Origin: Arthrobacter russicus
Lineage (GTDB): Bacteria > Actinomycetota > Actinomycetes > Actinomycetales > Micrococcaceae
Assembly: GCF_031454135.1 (NCBI RefSeq)
Contig: NZ_JAVDQF010000001.1
Span: forward strand, 806,001 to 870,000
DNA: 64,000 nt
Direction of reading: 5' to 3'
Numbering within the stretch: position 1 is the first letter of the stretch; each line of letters opens with the position of its first letter. Below are positions 17,459 through 25,239 of the stretch, piece after piece. The notes under the pieces are model-generated. The model saw only the letters and a list, made by a program, of their open reading frames with translations. It had not been told where the DNA came from and ran no database searches. Made by a program: the position numbers and the translations under genes.

Positions 17459-17866
17459 TCAGGGTTCGTGCGGCAGGTCGGCGGCACCGATCAAGGGCTC
17501 GGCCGTCCGCGCCGCCAAACCGAGCGGCGATTGCGCTGCAGCATCAGGGGCTGCGGCAGCAGCCGGACGCGCTCCGAGGCGCCGGCCCAGCTCGGCGAGC
17601 AATTCGGCGTCCTCGATCAAATCCAAGCGGGGCCGACCGCGGGGCCGCTCTTTTGCCTCATCGTTGCTGAGGAACCCTGCTGCCACGAAGGCCTCCAGGA
17701 CCGGGCGCCGATAGGCTCGGGCGAAAGCTGCAACGTTTTCCGGCCGTGGCGGCACCCCGGATCGCTGCCAGCGGGACACCGTGGCTTGGTCCACTCCGGC
17801 AGCCTGTGCGATATCCCGTTGCTGAGCTGCCGGCGCGGTCGCCTTCAGATAGTCAGACCACACCAT
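17459..17866 (-). CDS. XRE-type helix-turn-helix repressor of the tail locus
   Basis: A 135-residue protein with an N-terminal HTH (about residues 13-52: QQRDIAQAAGVDQATVSRWQRSG) and an Ala/Pro-rich C-terminal half that may be the protease-sensitive part. It is first in a leftward operon with ImmA and DUF3263, and divergent from the locus that encodes the tail genes. This matches the repressor/anti-repressor-protease design of temperate phages and phage-derived bacteriocins. Confidence 0.88.
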   Translation of the reverse strand: MVWSDYLKATAPAAQQRDIAQAAGVDQATVSRWQRSGVPPRPENVAAFARAYRRPVLEAFVAAGFLSNDEAKERPRGRPRLDLIEDAELLAELGRRLGARPAAAAAPDAAAQSPLGLAARTAEPLIGAADLPHEP

Positions 17867-18010
17867 GCCTTCAGTCTAGATGCATAAATGCATATGTTCC
17901 GCACCCTCAAAAATCCTTTGCTACAGGGAAGAAAACATTCGGTTCGGAACGCTTGCGATTTCGAATATGCATGCGTACACTCATAAATATGTTCGTATAT
18001 ATGTTCGATT
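17867..18010. promoter_or_regulatory. AT-rich divergent control region with repeated elements
   Basis: This stretch is far more AT-rich than its surroundings. It contains the palindrome TGCATAAATGCA (17881-17892), an ATATGCATGCG element (17965-17975) and two direct copies of TATGTTCG (17988-17995 and 18000-18007). The latter overlap the possible start codons of the rightward gene. The repressor and the rightward regulator are transcribed away from here, so these are the likely operators. No standard LexA box (GAAC-N4-GTTC) was found. Confidence 0.6.
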
Positions 18011-18726
18011 CGACCGCTTCGGGAGATCCCCCCGAAATGCCCCCGGCACAACTCCACCTGGTGGCGCTGCTGGGCGATCTCGCCGAGTACTTGATCGAGT
18101 TGGACCGGAGCACCGAAGAAGCCGGCGCAGCCGAGGTCTCCTGCGAGATCCAGACCCGCATCGAAGCCTGGCTGGACCGTACCGCGGGGCAAGCCGGCAG
18201 TCAGCAGAATGCACCCTCCGGAGCAGCCGCCGCCACACTCCTGATCGACCGGCTGAGCGAACTCGACTCGAAAGGAAATTTTGCCATCATGGCCATGGAA
18301 TTCAGCACCCTGCTAGCGCAACGCGGCGCACTGCGCGGCAATCCGACCGCAGGCTGCACCCAGCCAGATTGCCGCCCCGCCCGCAAAGCGCAGTTCAGCG
18401 GTCGCGGAATCGACTGCAGCGATTGCGGCATCACCGCAACCCACGCCCTGCCACCGGCGCGGAGCGGCACCGCCCCCGCCTGGTCGAGCGACTGCGCCGG
18501 CTACCCGGAAACCATCTGCCGGGCATTGGGGCCGGATCAACACGGCACCGCACTGACGCCCGCAATGATCGCCGACTGGGAGCGTCGCGGACTGCTCGCC
18601 GCCTGCAATGCCGACTCGGTCAAGTCCGGCCGCCCGGCCGCCCGCAGTGTCCGTCGGATGTATCTGATCCACGACGTGCTGCGGGTTCGGAATGATCTCG
18701 AATCGAAGATATTTTCGATTATTTAG
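17971..18726 (+). CDS. Putative zinc-binding, MerR-like regulator at the head of the tail locus
   Basis: A 251-residue protein (from the ATG at 17971; in-frame ATGs at 17989 and 18001 are also possible, none with a clear ribosome site). The N-terminal half is acidic and helical. A Cys cluster, C129-x4-C134 then C149-x2-C152, resembles a zinc ribbon. The C-terminal segment MIADWERRGLL...SVRRMYLIHDVLRV resembles a MerR-like winged helix that reads promoter DNA. It lies immediately upstream of the strong promoter of the tail operon, so it may act as its activator. No named family is recognised. Confidence 0.55.
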   Translation: MRTLINMFVYMFDSTASGDPPEMPPAQLHLVALLGDLAEYLIELDRSTEEAGAAEVSCEIQTRIEAWLDRTAGQAGSQQNAPSGAAAATLLIDRLSELDSKGNFAIMAMEFSTLLAQRGALRGNPTAGCTQPDCRPARKAQFSGRGIDCSDCGITATHALPPARSGTAPAWSSDCAGYPETICRALGPDQHGTALTPAMIADWERRGLLAACNADSVKSGRPAARSVRRMYLIHDVLRVRNDLESKIFSII

Positions 18727-18735
18727 CTTAAAAGC

Positions 18736-18764
18736 TTGACATTATAGCACATATATTCTACATT
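18736..18764 (+). promoter_or_regulatory. Strong promoter of the tail operon
   Basis: A consensus -35 TTGACA (18736-18741) is followed after 17 nt by TACATT (18759-18764). The region is AT-rich and is preceded by a small inverted repeat, AGCTTAAAAGCT (18725-18736), at the -35 edge that could be an operator. The first gene starts at 18875. Confidence 0.75.
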
Positions 18765-18874
18765 AGAGATAGATCCAGCAAGGCAGATGCCGAGTCTGGA
18801 GTCTCTTGGAGCTGACCGATCTGGGCCAGCTTTCCTTTCAACGGGTGCGGCGCCTACGTGAAAGGTTATCCACT

Positions 18875-19429
18875 ATGGGTGTTCCCTCAACTTCTAACGT
18901 TTCGGTCGGACAGCCCAAGGCTGGCGGCGGAATTTTCGCGGCACCGGCCGGAACCGCGATCCCCGCTGACGCGGCGGCTCCCTTGCCGGCCGAATTCGTC
19001 GGCTTGGGCTATGTCTCCGACGCCGGCCTGGTCAATACGGTTGCCACCGAGTCGAATGCGGTGATCGCCTGGGGCGGCGATCAGGTGCTCAATGCCCGGA
19101 CCAGCCGTACCGAGACCTTCAAGTTCAGCTTCATCGAAACCAATGAGAACACCATGAAACAGGTTTATGGTGCGCAGAACGTCAGCACTGGGGACAAAGG
19201 GCTCACGGTGCTGCACAACTCCAAGTCCGCCACTGCTTCCGTCTACGTGTTCGAGATCCTGCTCGGCGACAAGCGCGCCAAGCGCATCGTGCTCGGCAAC
19301 GCCCAGGTCACTGAGCTCGGCGATGTGAGCTACCTCGATGGCGCAGCCGTCGGCTACGAAGTGACGCTCACCGCGTTCCCGGACAAGAACGGCAACACCG
19401 CGATCGAATACATCGCCTCGATCGCCTAA
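18875..19429 (+). CDS. Major tail tube protein (siphophage type)
   Basis: A 184-residue protein whose content and position fit the major tail tube subunit of long non-contractile tails. It has an early AAPAGTAIP-type stretch, a FVGLGYVSDAGL segment, WGGDQVLNARTSRTETFKFSFIE in the middle, and a C-terminal beta-rich part ending in YEVTLTAFPDKNG. It polymerises into the tail tube around the tape measure. ATG 18875 follows GAAAGG (18862-18867), and this start gives a normal family N-terminus. The gene is followed at once by a terminator-like hairpin, as expected for a protein needed in great excess. Confidence 0.85.
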   Translation: MGVPSTSNVSVGQPKAGGGIFAAPAGTAIPADAAAPLPAEFVGLGYVSDAGLVNTVATESNAVIAWGGDQVLNARTSRTETFKFSFIETNENTMKQVYGAQNVSTGDKGLTVLHNSKSATASVYVFEILLGDKRAKRIVLGNAQVTELGDVSYLDGAAVGYEVTLTAFPDKNGNTAIEYIASIA

Positions 19430-19436
19430 TTGAGCC

Positions 19437-19496
19437 GGTGGGGCGGGGGTTCCTGTTTAGCCGCACCCGCCCTCGCCCCACCTATTTTGCTTTTTT
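19437..19496 (+). terminator. Terminator/attenuator after the tail tube gene
   Basis: A GC-rich stem (GGTGGGGCG at 19437-19445 with CGCCCCACC at 19474-19482) is followed by TATTTTGCTTTTTT. It lies between the tail tube and the chaperone genes with no new promoter visible after it. It probably lets only part of the transcripts continue, giving more tube protein than downstream products. Confidence 0.75.
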
Positions 19497-19523
19497 CCCT
19501 TGCGGCCTTCCTGAGAGGAAACC

Positions 19524-19799
19524 ATGGCTTTCATCGTCCCCGAGTCCCTGCCCGACCACGAGCTCTACGAGTTTCGCTTCGCAGCCGACGGCCCGGTTTA
19601 CACGCTGCCTTCGAAAGACGACCTGACGATTGGGGACGCCGAGCTGCTCGAAGCCGGCTCAGTGGAGAAACTGGTCGGATTCTTCCCCGCTGAAGTCCGG
19701 GAAAAAATCCGCTCGCTCCGACCGAACCAGGTAGAAGCGTTGATTGCGGATTGGGTCGGTACCAGCCTGGGAAAATCCGCGGTGTCCTCCGAATCCTGA
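19524..19799 (+). CDS. Tail assembly chaperone, short form (gpG-like)
   Basis: A 91-residue acidic protein located between the tail tube and tape measure genes, the standard position of the lambda gpG-type chaperone. It opens MAFIVPESLPDHELYEFRF. Near its 3' end is the heptamer G GGA AAA (19769-19775) in the correct phase for -1 slippage, so a fraction of ribosomes make a longer GT-type product. GAGAGGAAACC precedes the ATG. The chaperone coats the tape measure protein during tail assembly. Confidence 0.85.
   Translation: MAFIVPESLPDHELYEFRFAADGPVYTLPSKDDLTIGDAELLEAGSVEKLVGFFPAEVREKIRSLRPNQVEALIADWVGTSLGKSAVSSES
19769..19775 (+). promoter_or_regulatory. Programmed -1 frameshift heptamer (GGGAAAA)
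   Basis: In the reading frame of the gene starting at 19524, the codons are GGA AAA preceded by G, the X XXY YYZ pattern. The lambda G/T site is the close relative GGGAAAG. Slipping one base back places the ribosome in the frame that runs open to 20188. The zero frame ends shortly after, at 19797-19799. Confidence 0.85.
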
Positions 19800-20188
19800 G
19801 GGAGCACCCGGACGAAGTCGAATACGAACTGATCCGACTGGGGCTACGGCTGAGGTGGCTCGGCAGTCCGCTGCTGAGCTTCCGGGACCTGATCCTGATC
19901 GTCTCGCTGGCACCACGCGACTCGCCCCTGGTCCGGGTTCTGAACCCTGATTCGGGATGGGACCTGCATGCACATCTGCTCGCAGTCATCTTCGACTCGC
20001 TCAACGCGGCGAATTGGCAGCGTGCCGGCGGGAAACAGTCGACCCGGCCAAAACCGCTCAGCCGTCCGGGGCAACCAAGCAACGAATCGGGCCGGGCCCG
20101 GGGCCGCACCAATCTGACCGTGCAGGAATATGCCCGGCAGCTCGCCCGGCCGCGGCAAGCGCTCCCCCATCCCCCGCCAACCACCTGA
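19772..20188 (+). CDS. Tail assembly chaperone, frameshift extension (gpT-like, DUF5361-type)
   Basis: The -1 frame continues for 138 residues past the slippery site. It encodes ILREHPDEVEYELIRLGLRLRWLG...LLSFRDLILIVSL, which matches the DUF5361-like C-terminal partner of actinophage tail chaperones. A basic, disordered tail follows. It has no ribosome site of its own (only a TTG at 19751 inside the first gene), so production as a fusion with the upstream 84 residues is expected. The fusion would be about 222 residues. Confidence 0.8.
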   Translation, partial: KIRGVLRILREHPDEVEYELIRLGLRLRWLGSPLLSFRDLILIVSLAPRDSPLVRVLNPDSGWDLHAHLLAVIFDSLNAANWQRAGGKQSTRPKPLSRPGQPSNESGRARGRTNLTVQEYARQLARPRQALPHPPPTT

Positions 20189-20205
20189 ACCCAGAAGGAG
20201 GTGCC

Positions 20206-22629
20206 ATGGCAAGCACCGAGCCCGGCGCGTTGCGCCCAGACGCCATCACGTCGCTCAAAAATGCGCTCAAAGACGTCCTCGCCGAGTTTGAAAAAGTCAA
20301 TGCGACCGGAGTCGGCGAAAAGATCGGCTCCCAGATCACCGAAGGCCTGCGGGCCAGACTCGCCGATGCCGGCTCCAGCATTTCTTCAGTCGGCGCGGCC
20401 GTCACCAATGCGGTGAAGGCGCCCATCTCATTGGCGCAGTCCGCGTTGACCGACTTCGCGTCATTCGCCAAGAACATCGAGGCCAATTCGACCAATACCG
20501 CGTTGCAAAGCGAGCAGAGTCTGAGCGGCGCCTTGGCGAAAATGACCTCGTCTTTCAAGAGCATTGGCCCGAACATCATCCAAGGGACTTTCCCCTTCAT
20601 GGTGAACGTGGTCAGTTTGATCACCGGCGGACTGGACAAGATCGCGGACCGGGCCTCGGTCATCGGCGTCGCCATCGCGGACAAGCTCAACGGCTTGTGG
20701 TCCGGATTGACCATGGATGAGGCCACCCGCTCCGCGATGGCCGGTCAGTTGGACGGATTGGTCGCAGTCGGGGCCAAGATCCGGTCCGTGGTCGATTCTG
20801 CGCTGGCGGTCTGGAACGGGCTCAGCCAGGGCCAGAAGACCCTTGCAGGTTCGCTCGCCGGTGCTGCAGTTGCGGCCGGCCCAGTCATTTCGATGGTCGG
20901 CAGCCTGGTCTCCGGCGCTTCCGGCGCCTTGGGATTCTTCAGTTCGTTGACCGGTGGCGCCGGCGGACTCGGCACCGCATTGCGTCTGCTCACCGGACCG
21001 ATCGGCCTGCTCGCTTTGGGTTTGGGCGCTTTGATCGCGGCCTCACCCGAATTGCAATCCGCCTTGGGCGGGGCATTGCAGCAGATCCTCACAGCCCTGG
21101 GTGGCACTCTGCAGGCCCTGGCCCCGGTGCTGGGCCAACTGGCCGCAACCCTCGGTGGCGTTCTCGCCAGCGCCGCGCAGACTCTGGCCCCGGTCCTGGC
21201 ACAACTGGCCAACACCTTGGGCGGTGTCCTCGCGCAGGCAGTAAATGCTTTGGCGCCGCTCCTGGCCCAGTTGCTCGGGATCCTGGGGCAATCACTGACC
21301 GGGGTGCTGCAAGTCCTAGCCCCGGTAGTGGCACAACTCGCCGGCACCATCGGCACTGTACTGACCACCGCAGTGACCGCGGTACTGCCCGTCGTCGGGC
21401 AGCTGGCCAGCACGCTCGGCGGCGCTTTCGCCGGGGTACTGCAAACCCTGGCTCCGGTGCTCGCCCAGCTGGCGGAGACCTTGGGCGGGGTCTTGGCCAC
21501 CGCAGCCGCTACCTTGGCCCCGGTGCTCAGCCAGATCACTGAAACCCTGGGCAACGTGCTGCTCCAAGTAGTCGAGGCTTTGGCCCCGATTCTGACCCAA
21601 CTGGCCGACACTTTGGGCAATGTGCTCGCCCAAGCAGTCCTCGCCCTCGCGCCGGTCCTGGTGCAGATCGTCGAGGCCCTTGCGCCGATCATCGAACTCG
21701 CCGGCCAACTCGTAGCCGCCGTGCTGCCTCCGTTGATCGGCATCGTCCAGCTACTGCTTCCGGTCTTCGCCGCCCTGGTCGCCGCAATCTTGCCGATCGT
21801 CGGCGTCCTCGCGGAGGCTCTGATCCCGGTGATCCAGTCCCTGCTGCCGATCGTGCAGACCGTGTTCAGTGCGATCGCCGCAGTGATCACTGCGGCGATG
21901 CAGATCATCCAAGGCATCATCGATGTCTTCACCGGAATCATCTCCGGCAACTGGGCTTTGGTCTGGTCCGGGATCCAGGGCATCTTCACCGGAATCTGGA
22001 ACACCATCGTCGCCGTGGTCAGCGGGGTCTGGAACATCATCCTCTCCGTGGTCTCCGGCGGGTTGAACGCTGTCTTCGGCTTCGTCAGCAGCATTCTCGG
22101 TGCGATCGGCGGCTTTTTCGCCAGCACCTGGAACGGCATCATCAATGGGGTCAGCGGGTTCATCAGTGGCTTCCTGGGCTTCTTCTTCGATTTGCCCGGG
22201 CGGATCATGGGTGCCCTGTCCGGGGCCGGCCAATGGCTCGTCGGCGTCGGCCGGAACATCGTGCAGGGGCTGATCGACGGCGCCGGTTCACTGCTTCGGA
22301 ACATCGGGAATTTCTTCCTCAATCTGCTTCCGGACTGGATCGTCGGCCCGTTCAAATTGGCGCTCGGCATCCACTCCCCTTCGCGGGTCTTCCGCGGTTT
22401 CGGCAACAACATCGGTGAGGGACTCAGCCTCGGCATCGACGACATGCATCCGGTGGTGAACGGTTCCATCGAGCAACTGGTCGACCTCCCGGCAGTCGAG
22501 ACCTCCCTCGAACGTCCAGCCGATGCGCAACCGGGCATCAGCAATACCTGGCAACTGTTCGGGACCCCGGAGACCTTGGCCCAGCAGATCAACGAACAGC
22601 AGCGCTACGCAATGGTAGGAGTGTCATGA
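20206..22629 (+). CDS. Tape measure protein
   Basis: This 807-residue protein sets the length of the tail. It starts at ATG 20206 after AGGAGG. The N-terminal 200 residues are helical. A hydrophobic membrane-like region (about 210-300) follows. Residues about 305-502 consist of nine 22-residue repeats (LAPVLAQLA-TLGGVLA-A-T type). The next part is rich in Ile/Val and Trp (FTGIWNTIVAVVSGVWN), and the C-terminus has the GIHSPSRVFRGFGNNIGEGL motif common in tape measures. By the rule of about 0.15 nm per residue the tail would be near 120 nm. The compact size fits a bacteriocin or a small siphophage. Confidence 0.92.
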   Translation: MASTEPGALRPDAITSLKNALKDVLAEFEKVNATGVGEKIGSQITEGLRARLADAGSSISSVGAAVTNAVKAPISLAQSALTDFASFAKNIEANSTNTALQSEQSLSGALAKMTSSFKSIGPNIIQGTFPFMVNVVSLITGGLDKIADRASVIGVAIADKLNGLWSGLTMDEATRSAMAGQLDGLVAVGAKIRSVVDSALAVWNGLSQGQKTLAGSLAGAAVAAGPVISMVGSLVSGASGALGFFSSLTGGAGGLGTALRLLTGPIGLLALGLGALIAASPELQSALGGALQQILTALGGTLQALAPVLGQLAATLGGVLASAAQTLAPVLAQLANTLGGVLAQAVNALAPLLAQLLGILGQSLTGVLQVLAPVVAQLAGTIGTVLTTAVTAVLPVVGQLASTLGGAFAGVLQTLAPVLAQLAETLGGVLATAAATLAPVLSQITETLGNVLLQVVEALAPILTQLADTLGNVLAQAVLALAPVLVQIVEALAPIIELAGQLVAAVLPPLIGIVQLLLPVFAALVAAILPIVGVLAEALIPVIQSLLPIVQTVFSAIAAVITAAMQIIQGIIDVFTGIISGNWALVWSGIQGIFTGIWNTIVAVVSGVWNIILSVVSGGLNAVFGFVSSILGAIGGFFASTWNGIINGVSGFISGFLGFFFDLPGRIMGALSGAGQWLVGVGRNIVQGLIDGAGSLLRNIGNFFLNLLPDWIVGPFKLALGIHSPSRVFRGFGNNIGEGLSLGIDDMHPVVNGSIEQLVDLPAVETSLERPADAQPGISNTWQLFGTPETLAQQINEQQRYAMVGVS
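21118..21711 (+). repeat. Nine 66-bp (22-residue) repeats inside the tape measure gene
   Basis: Units begin at 21118, 21184, 21250, 21316, 21382, 21448, 21514, 21580 and 21646. Each encodes a helix of two 11-residue halves such as LAPVLAQLANT then LGGVLAQAVNA. The units are similar in protein but diverged in DNA, so the expansion is not recent; the ninth is degenerate. Adding or losing units would change tail length by about 3.3 nm each. Confidence 0.85.
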
Positions 22630-23501
22630 TTGTCGATTCCTGGGTCAATTGGCGAGGTCTCGAGCTGAACGCCGATTACCGCGCCGAGACCGATTTCCTG
22701 CTCAAGGGCATCGTCGGATGGAGTTCCTGGGAAGCCTCGCGGTGGACCGGGAAACGCCCGGATGCGCATGGGCAGTTCGCCGGCCGGGCTTATGTCGCCA
22801 ACCGGCAGGTGGTGTTGACCGGAGTTTGCTACCGTCCGGAATCCCGTGATGCGCTCTTCGATGAACTCAGCAAGTCCCTGGCGCTTCCGATGCGGGGCGG
22901 CACCGACGAATGGCTCACCGTGCGGCATGCCGGACGGACCTTGCGTGCCGCGGCAACGCTCATGCAATTCGAGCCGATGGAAACCCAGGCCACCTGGGCG
23001 GCCGGAGTGTTCGGCTGGAAGATCGAGTTGCATTGCGCCGATGTGTACCGTTACGAGACCACCAGCCGGACGGTCAGCACCGGTTTGGCCGGATACGGCT
23101 CCGGTGCATTGGAGTTCGACCTGTTCACCGACGGCGCAGCGGACACCGGTTTCCTGGAGTTCGGCGCCCCCGGGGCCGATGGCCTGTTCACCCTGGAAAA
23201 TCCGGGCTCGATGGAAATCCATCCGGTCTTCACGGTCAAAGGACCGGCGGCGGCCTTCGCGATCGAAAACCAGAGCACCGGGCAATCGCTGGTGTACAGC
23301 GGTGAGATCTTCCCGGGACAGAGCCTGGTGCTCAATGACGGGTCGGTCCTGCTCGACGGCGTCGACCGGAGCATCTTTCTGACCGGACGGCAATGGTGGA
23401 CGGTTCCTGCCGGCGGCCTGGTGACCGGCCGCTTCCGCAGCCTGGGTCCGGCGAAACCGGGCAGCTTGCTGACCGTGACCACCACCGGGAGGCACTTGTG
23501 A
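22626..23501 (+). CDS. Distal tail protein (Dit-like)
   Basis: A 291-residue protein overlapping the tape measure stop (ATGA). Gene order and content fit the distal tail family: N-terminal YRAETDFLLKGIVGWSSWEASRWTG-type ring domain, and a C-terminal beta-sandwich with RSLGPAKPGSLLTVTTTGRHL. Dit forms the hexameric hub joining the tube to the tip proteins. Family assignment rests on position and general character, as Dit proteins diverge greatly. Confidence 0.75.
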   Translation: MIVDSWVNWRGLELNADYRAETDFLLKGIVGWSSWEASRWTGKRPDAHGQFAGRAYVANRQVVLTGVCYRPESRDALFDELSKSLALPMRGGTDEWLTVRHAGRTLRAAATLMQFEPMETQATWAAGVFGWKIELHCADVYRYETTSRTVSTGLAGYGSGALEFDLFTDGAADTGFLEFGAPGADGLFTLENPGSMEIHPVFTVKGPAAAFAIENQSTGQSLVYSGEIFPGQSLVLNDGSVLLDGVDRSIFLTGRQWWTVPAGGLVTGRFRSLGPAKPGSLLTVTTTGRHL

Positions 23502-24640
23502 GCGTCGAAGTCATCTGCGGAGAACTCCGCACCGGTCGAATCCTGGCAGTTTCCCAACCGGGGACCGCCACCCAATGGGCGGCTTCCGGCAGCTGGTCGA
23601 CGGTGCATCGGGACATCGGTCAGATGAAGATCACCGTGCCCCTGGCCGGGAACGTGCTGCGGCAGAATCCCGGCCTGCTCAGCTTCCTGGAACCGGGACG
23701 CTGCTTCATCGGCTTCCGGGTGCCGGAATCCGGGCAGGTGCTCAACGCCGGCCCGATTTGGTCGCACAGTTGGGACGGTGCCGGCCAGAGCCTCGGCCTC
23801 ACCGCGCTCGGCATCGGGTCGGTGTTCGAACGACGCCGCCTGGTCCCGGTGCTCGGCCCGGGCGAACGGGTCCAGGACAGCTTGCTTTCCTTCCGGGGCC
23901 TGAGCCTGGGCAGCATCGCCAAACGGCTCGTCGAACTCGCGCTTTCGCACCCCGGCGGCAACCTGCCCCTGGTTCTGCCGGCCGATGTTCCGGGAGCGGA
24001 CGAGCGCAGCTACAAAGGAGTCGAATTGGGCAAAATCTGGGAACGGATCAACCAGCTCAGCGCCGTGGCCGGCGGTCCGGACATCGCGTTCATTCCGCGG
24101 ATGTCCGGACCGACCGCGCTCGAATGGGTGATGCGGATCGGCGAACCCCTGCTGACCCAGAGCGGCGCCGATTGGCAATGGGACCTGGCCACCGGTTCTT
24201 CCACCGTGCTGAGCATGGACGTTACGCGGGACGCTACGAAATTGGCTTCCCGGGCTTGGGCCATCGGATCCGGTCAGGGCAATGAAGCAGTCATCGGCAT
24301 GGCCGAGGACCCGAGCCTGGTCCGGAACAGCGATTTCCCGTTGCTGGAAGCTTCGGTTTCGCAGACTTCGGTGAGCGTGCAAACCACGATCGACTCCTAC
24401 GCGCAGGCGCTGGTCGCGTCCAGCAGCCGTCCCTGGCAGACCTGGAAGTTGGTGGTTTCCGCCTCCGGGAGCCCCGCGCTCGGCGACTACCGGCCCGGAG
24501 ATTGGTGCCGGATCCTGATCCCCGAAGAGCATCCGTATTTGCGGCCCGGGCCCTATCGGACCCGGATCCTCGCCATCTCCGGACAATTGGGCAGCGAAGC
24601 GGTTGACGTCGAGATCGCCCCGACGATGGAGGCCCGATGA
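23498..24640 (+). CDS. Tail tip / baseplate hub minor tail protein (Tal-like)
   Basis: A 380-residue protein starting at GTG 23498, which overlaps the Dit stop. It sits where the tail-associated (Tal, gp27-like) hub protein is found and resembles actinophage Gp37-like minor tail proteins: a beta-rich N-terminal third, a helical insertion around residues 130-180, and a C-terminal DYRPGDWCRILIPE segment. It probably closes the tail tip. It lacks an obvious peptidase motif, so cell-wall digestion would rest on the separate amidase. Confidence 0.65.
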   Translation: MSVEVICGELRTGRILAVSQPGTATQWAASGSWSTVHRDIGQMKITVPLAGNVLRQNPGLLSFLEPGRCFIGFRVPESGQVLNAGPIWSHSWDGAGQSLGLTALGIGSVFERRRLVPVLGPGERVQDSLLSFRGLSLGSIAKRLVELALSHPGGNLPLVLPADVPGADERSYKGVELGKIWERINQLSAVAGGPDIAFIPRMSGPTALEWVMRIGEPLLTQSGADWQWDLATGSSTVLSMDVTRDATKLASRAWAIGSGQGNEAVIGMAEDPSLVRNSDFPLLEASVSQTSVSVQTTIDSYAQALVASSSRPWQTWKLVVSASGSPALGDYRPGDWCRILIPEEHPYLRPGPYRTRILAISGQLGSEAVDVEIAPTMEAR

Positions 24641-25230
24641 ATCAGAACGATGGTTGGCAGCACGAACTTCAGCGGCCGGAGGACGAATTCGGCATGGTTC
24701 AACTGTTCCGATCGCATGGCCGCCGGATCAGCGATTTGGAGACCCGGACCATGCCGGGCTCGGTCTCGCTCGGCTACGACCGGAAGACCAGCAACGGCTT
24801 CGCCTTGACTGCTGCGAGCACGGTTTACGCCTCGGCCGCGGTCAGCGCTCCGCCGGGCTTCAGCCTGGCCCTGGTGACCGTCAGTGCCCAAGTCCAGCTG
24901 GTGTGGGATGCCAAAGCCAGCACCTCCGGGGGCATCGGCTGGGGTGAGGCCTACGGCCAATTGCAGATCGGCAGCAGCAGCTTCCTGCCGATCGGGGCCG
25001 TGCCGAGCAGACAGGAAGCCGACCGCGATGGCGCGTTGAGCCGGGTGATCAAATCGATCCCGCTCGGTCCGGTGCTCGTGCAGCTGCGCGGCGAAGACCT
25101 CGGCCCCGGCGCGGCGATCGAAGCCAGAGCCCAGCTCTGGTGTTCCAGCGCTTCGAATACCGCGGCGGGATACCACGCCGACCCAGACATGACCTGCGAT
25201 CTCATGATGCAGGTCCAATTCATCCGATAG
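24637..25230 (+). CDS. Minor tail protein (unknown subtype)
   Basis: A 197-residue protein overlapping the previous gene by ATGA. It has a short helical N-terminus (EFGMVQLFRSHGRRISDLETR) that could form a coiled coil, then a beta-rich region. The place between hub and receptor-binding candidate suggests a tip adaptor. No family is recognised. Confidence 0.6.
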   Translation: MNQNDGWQHELQRPEDEFGMVQLFRSHGRRISDLETRTMPGSVSLGYDRKTSNGFALTAASTVYASAAVSAPPGFSLALVTVSAQVQLVWDAKASTSGGIGWGEAYGQLQIGSSSFLPIGAVPSRQEADRDGALSRVIKSIPLGPVLVQLRGEDLGPGAAIEARAQLWCSSASNTAAGYHADPDMTCDLMMQVQFIR

Positions 25231-25239
25231 GAGAACAGC

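Noticed and set aside
17867-18010. LexA/SOS box controlling the tail locus
   Set aside because: Only single GTTCG half sites and an inverted GTTCGGAAC were seen, not GAAC-N4-GTTC.
20745-22592. A 615-codon minus-strand frame opposite the tape measure gene
   Set aside because: Its composition mirrors the Ala/Leu/Val repeats of the real gene; no start signal or family match.
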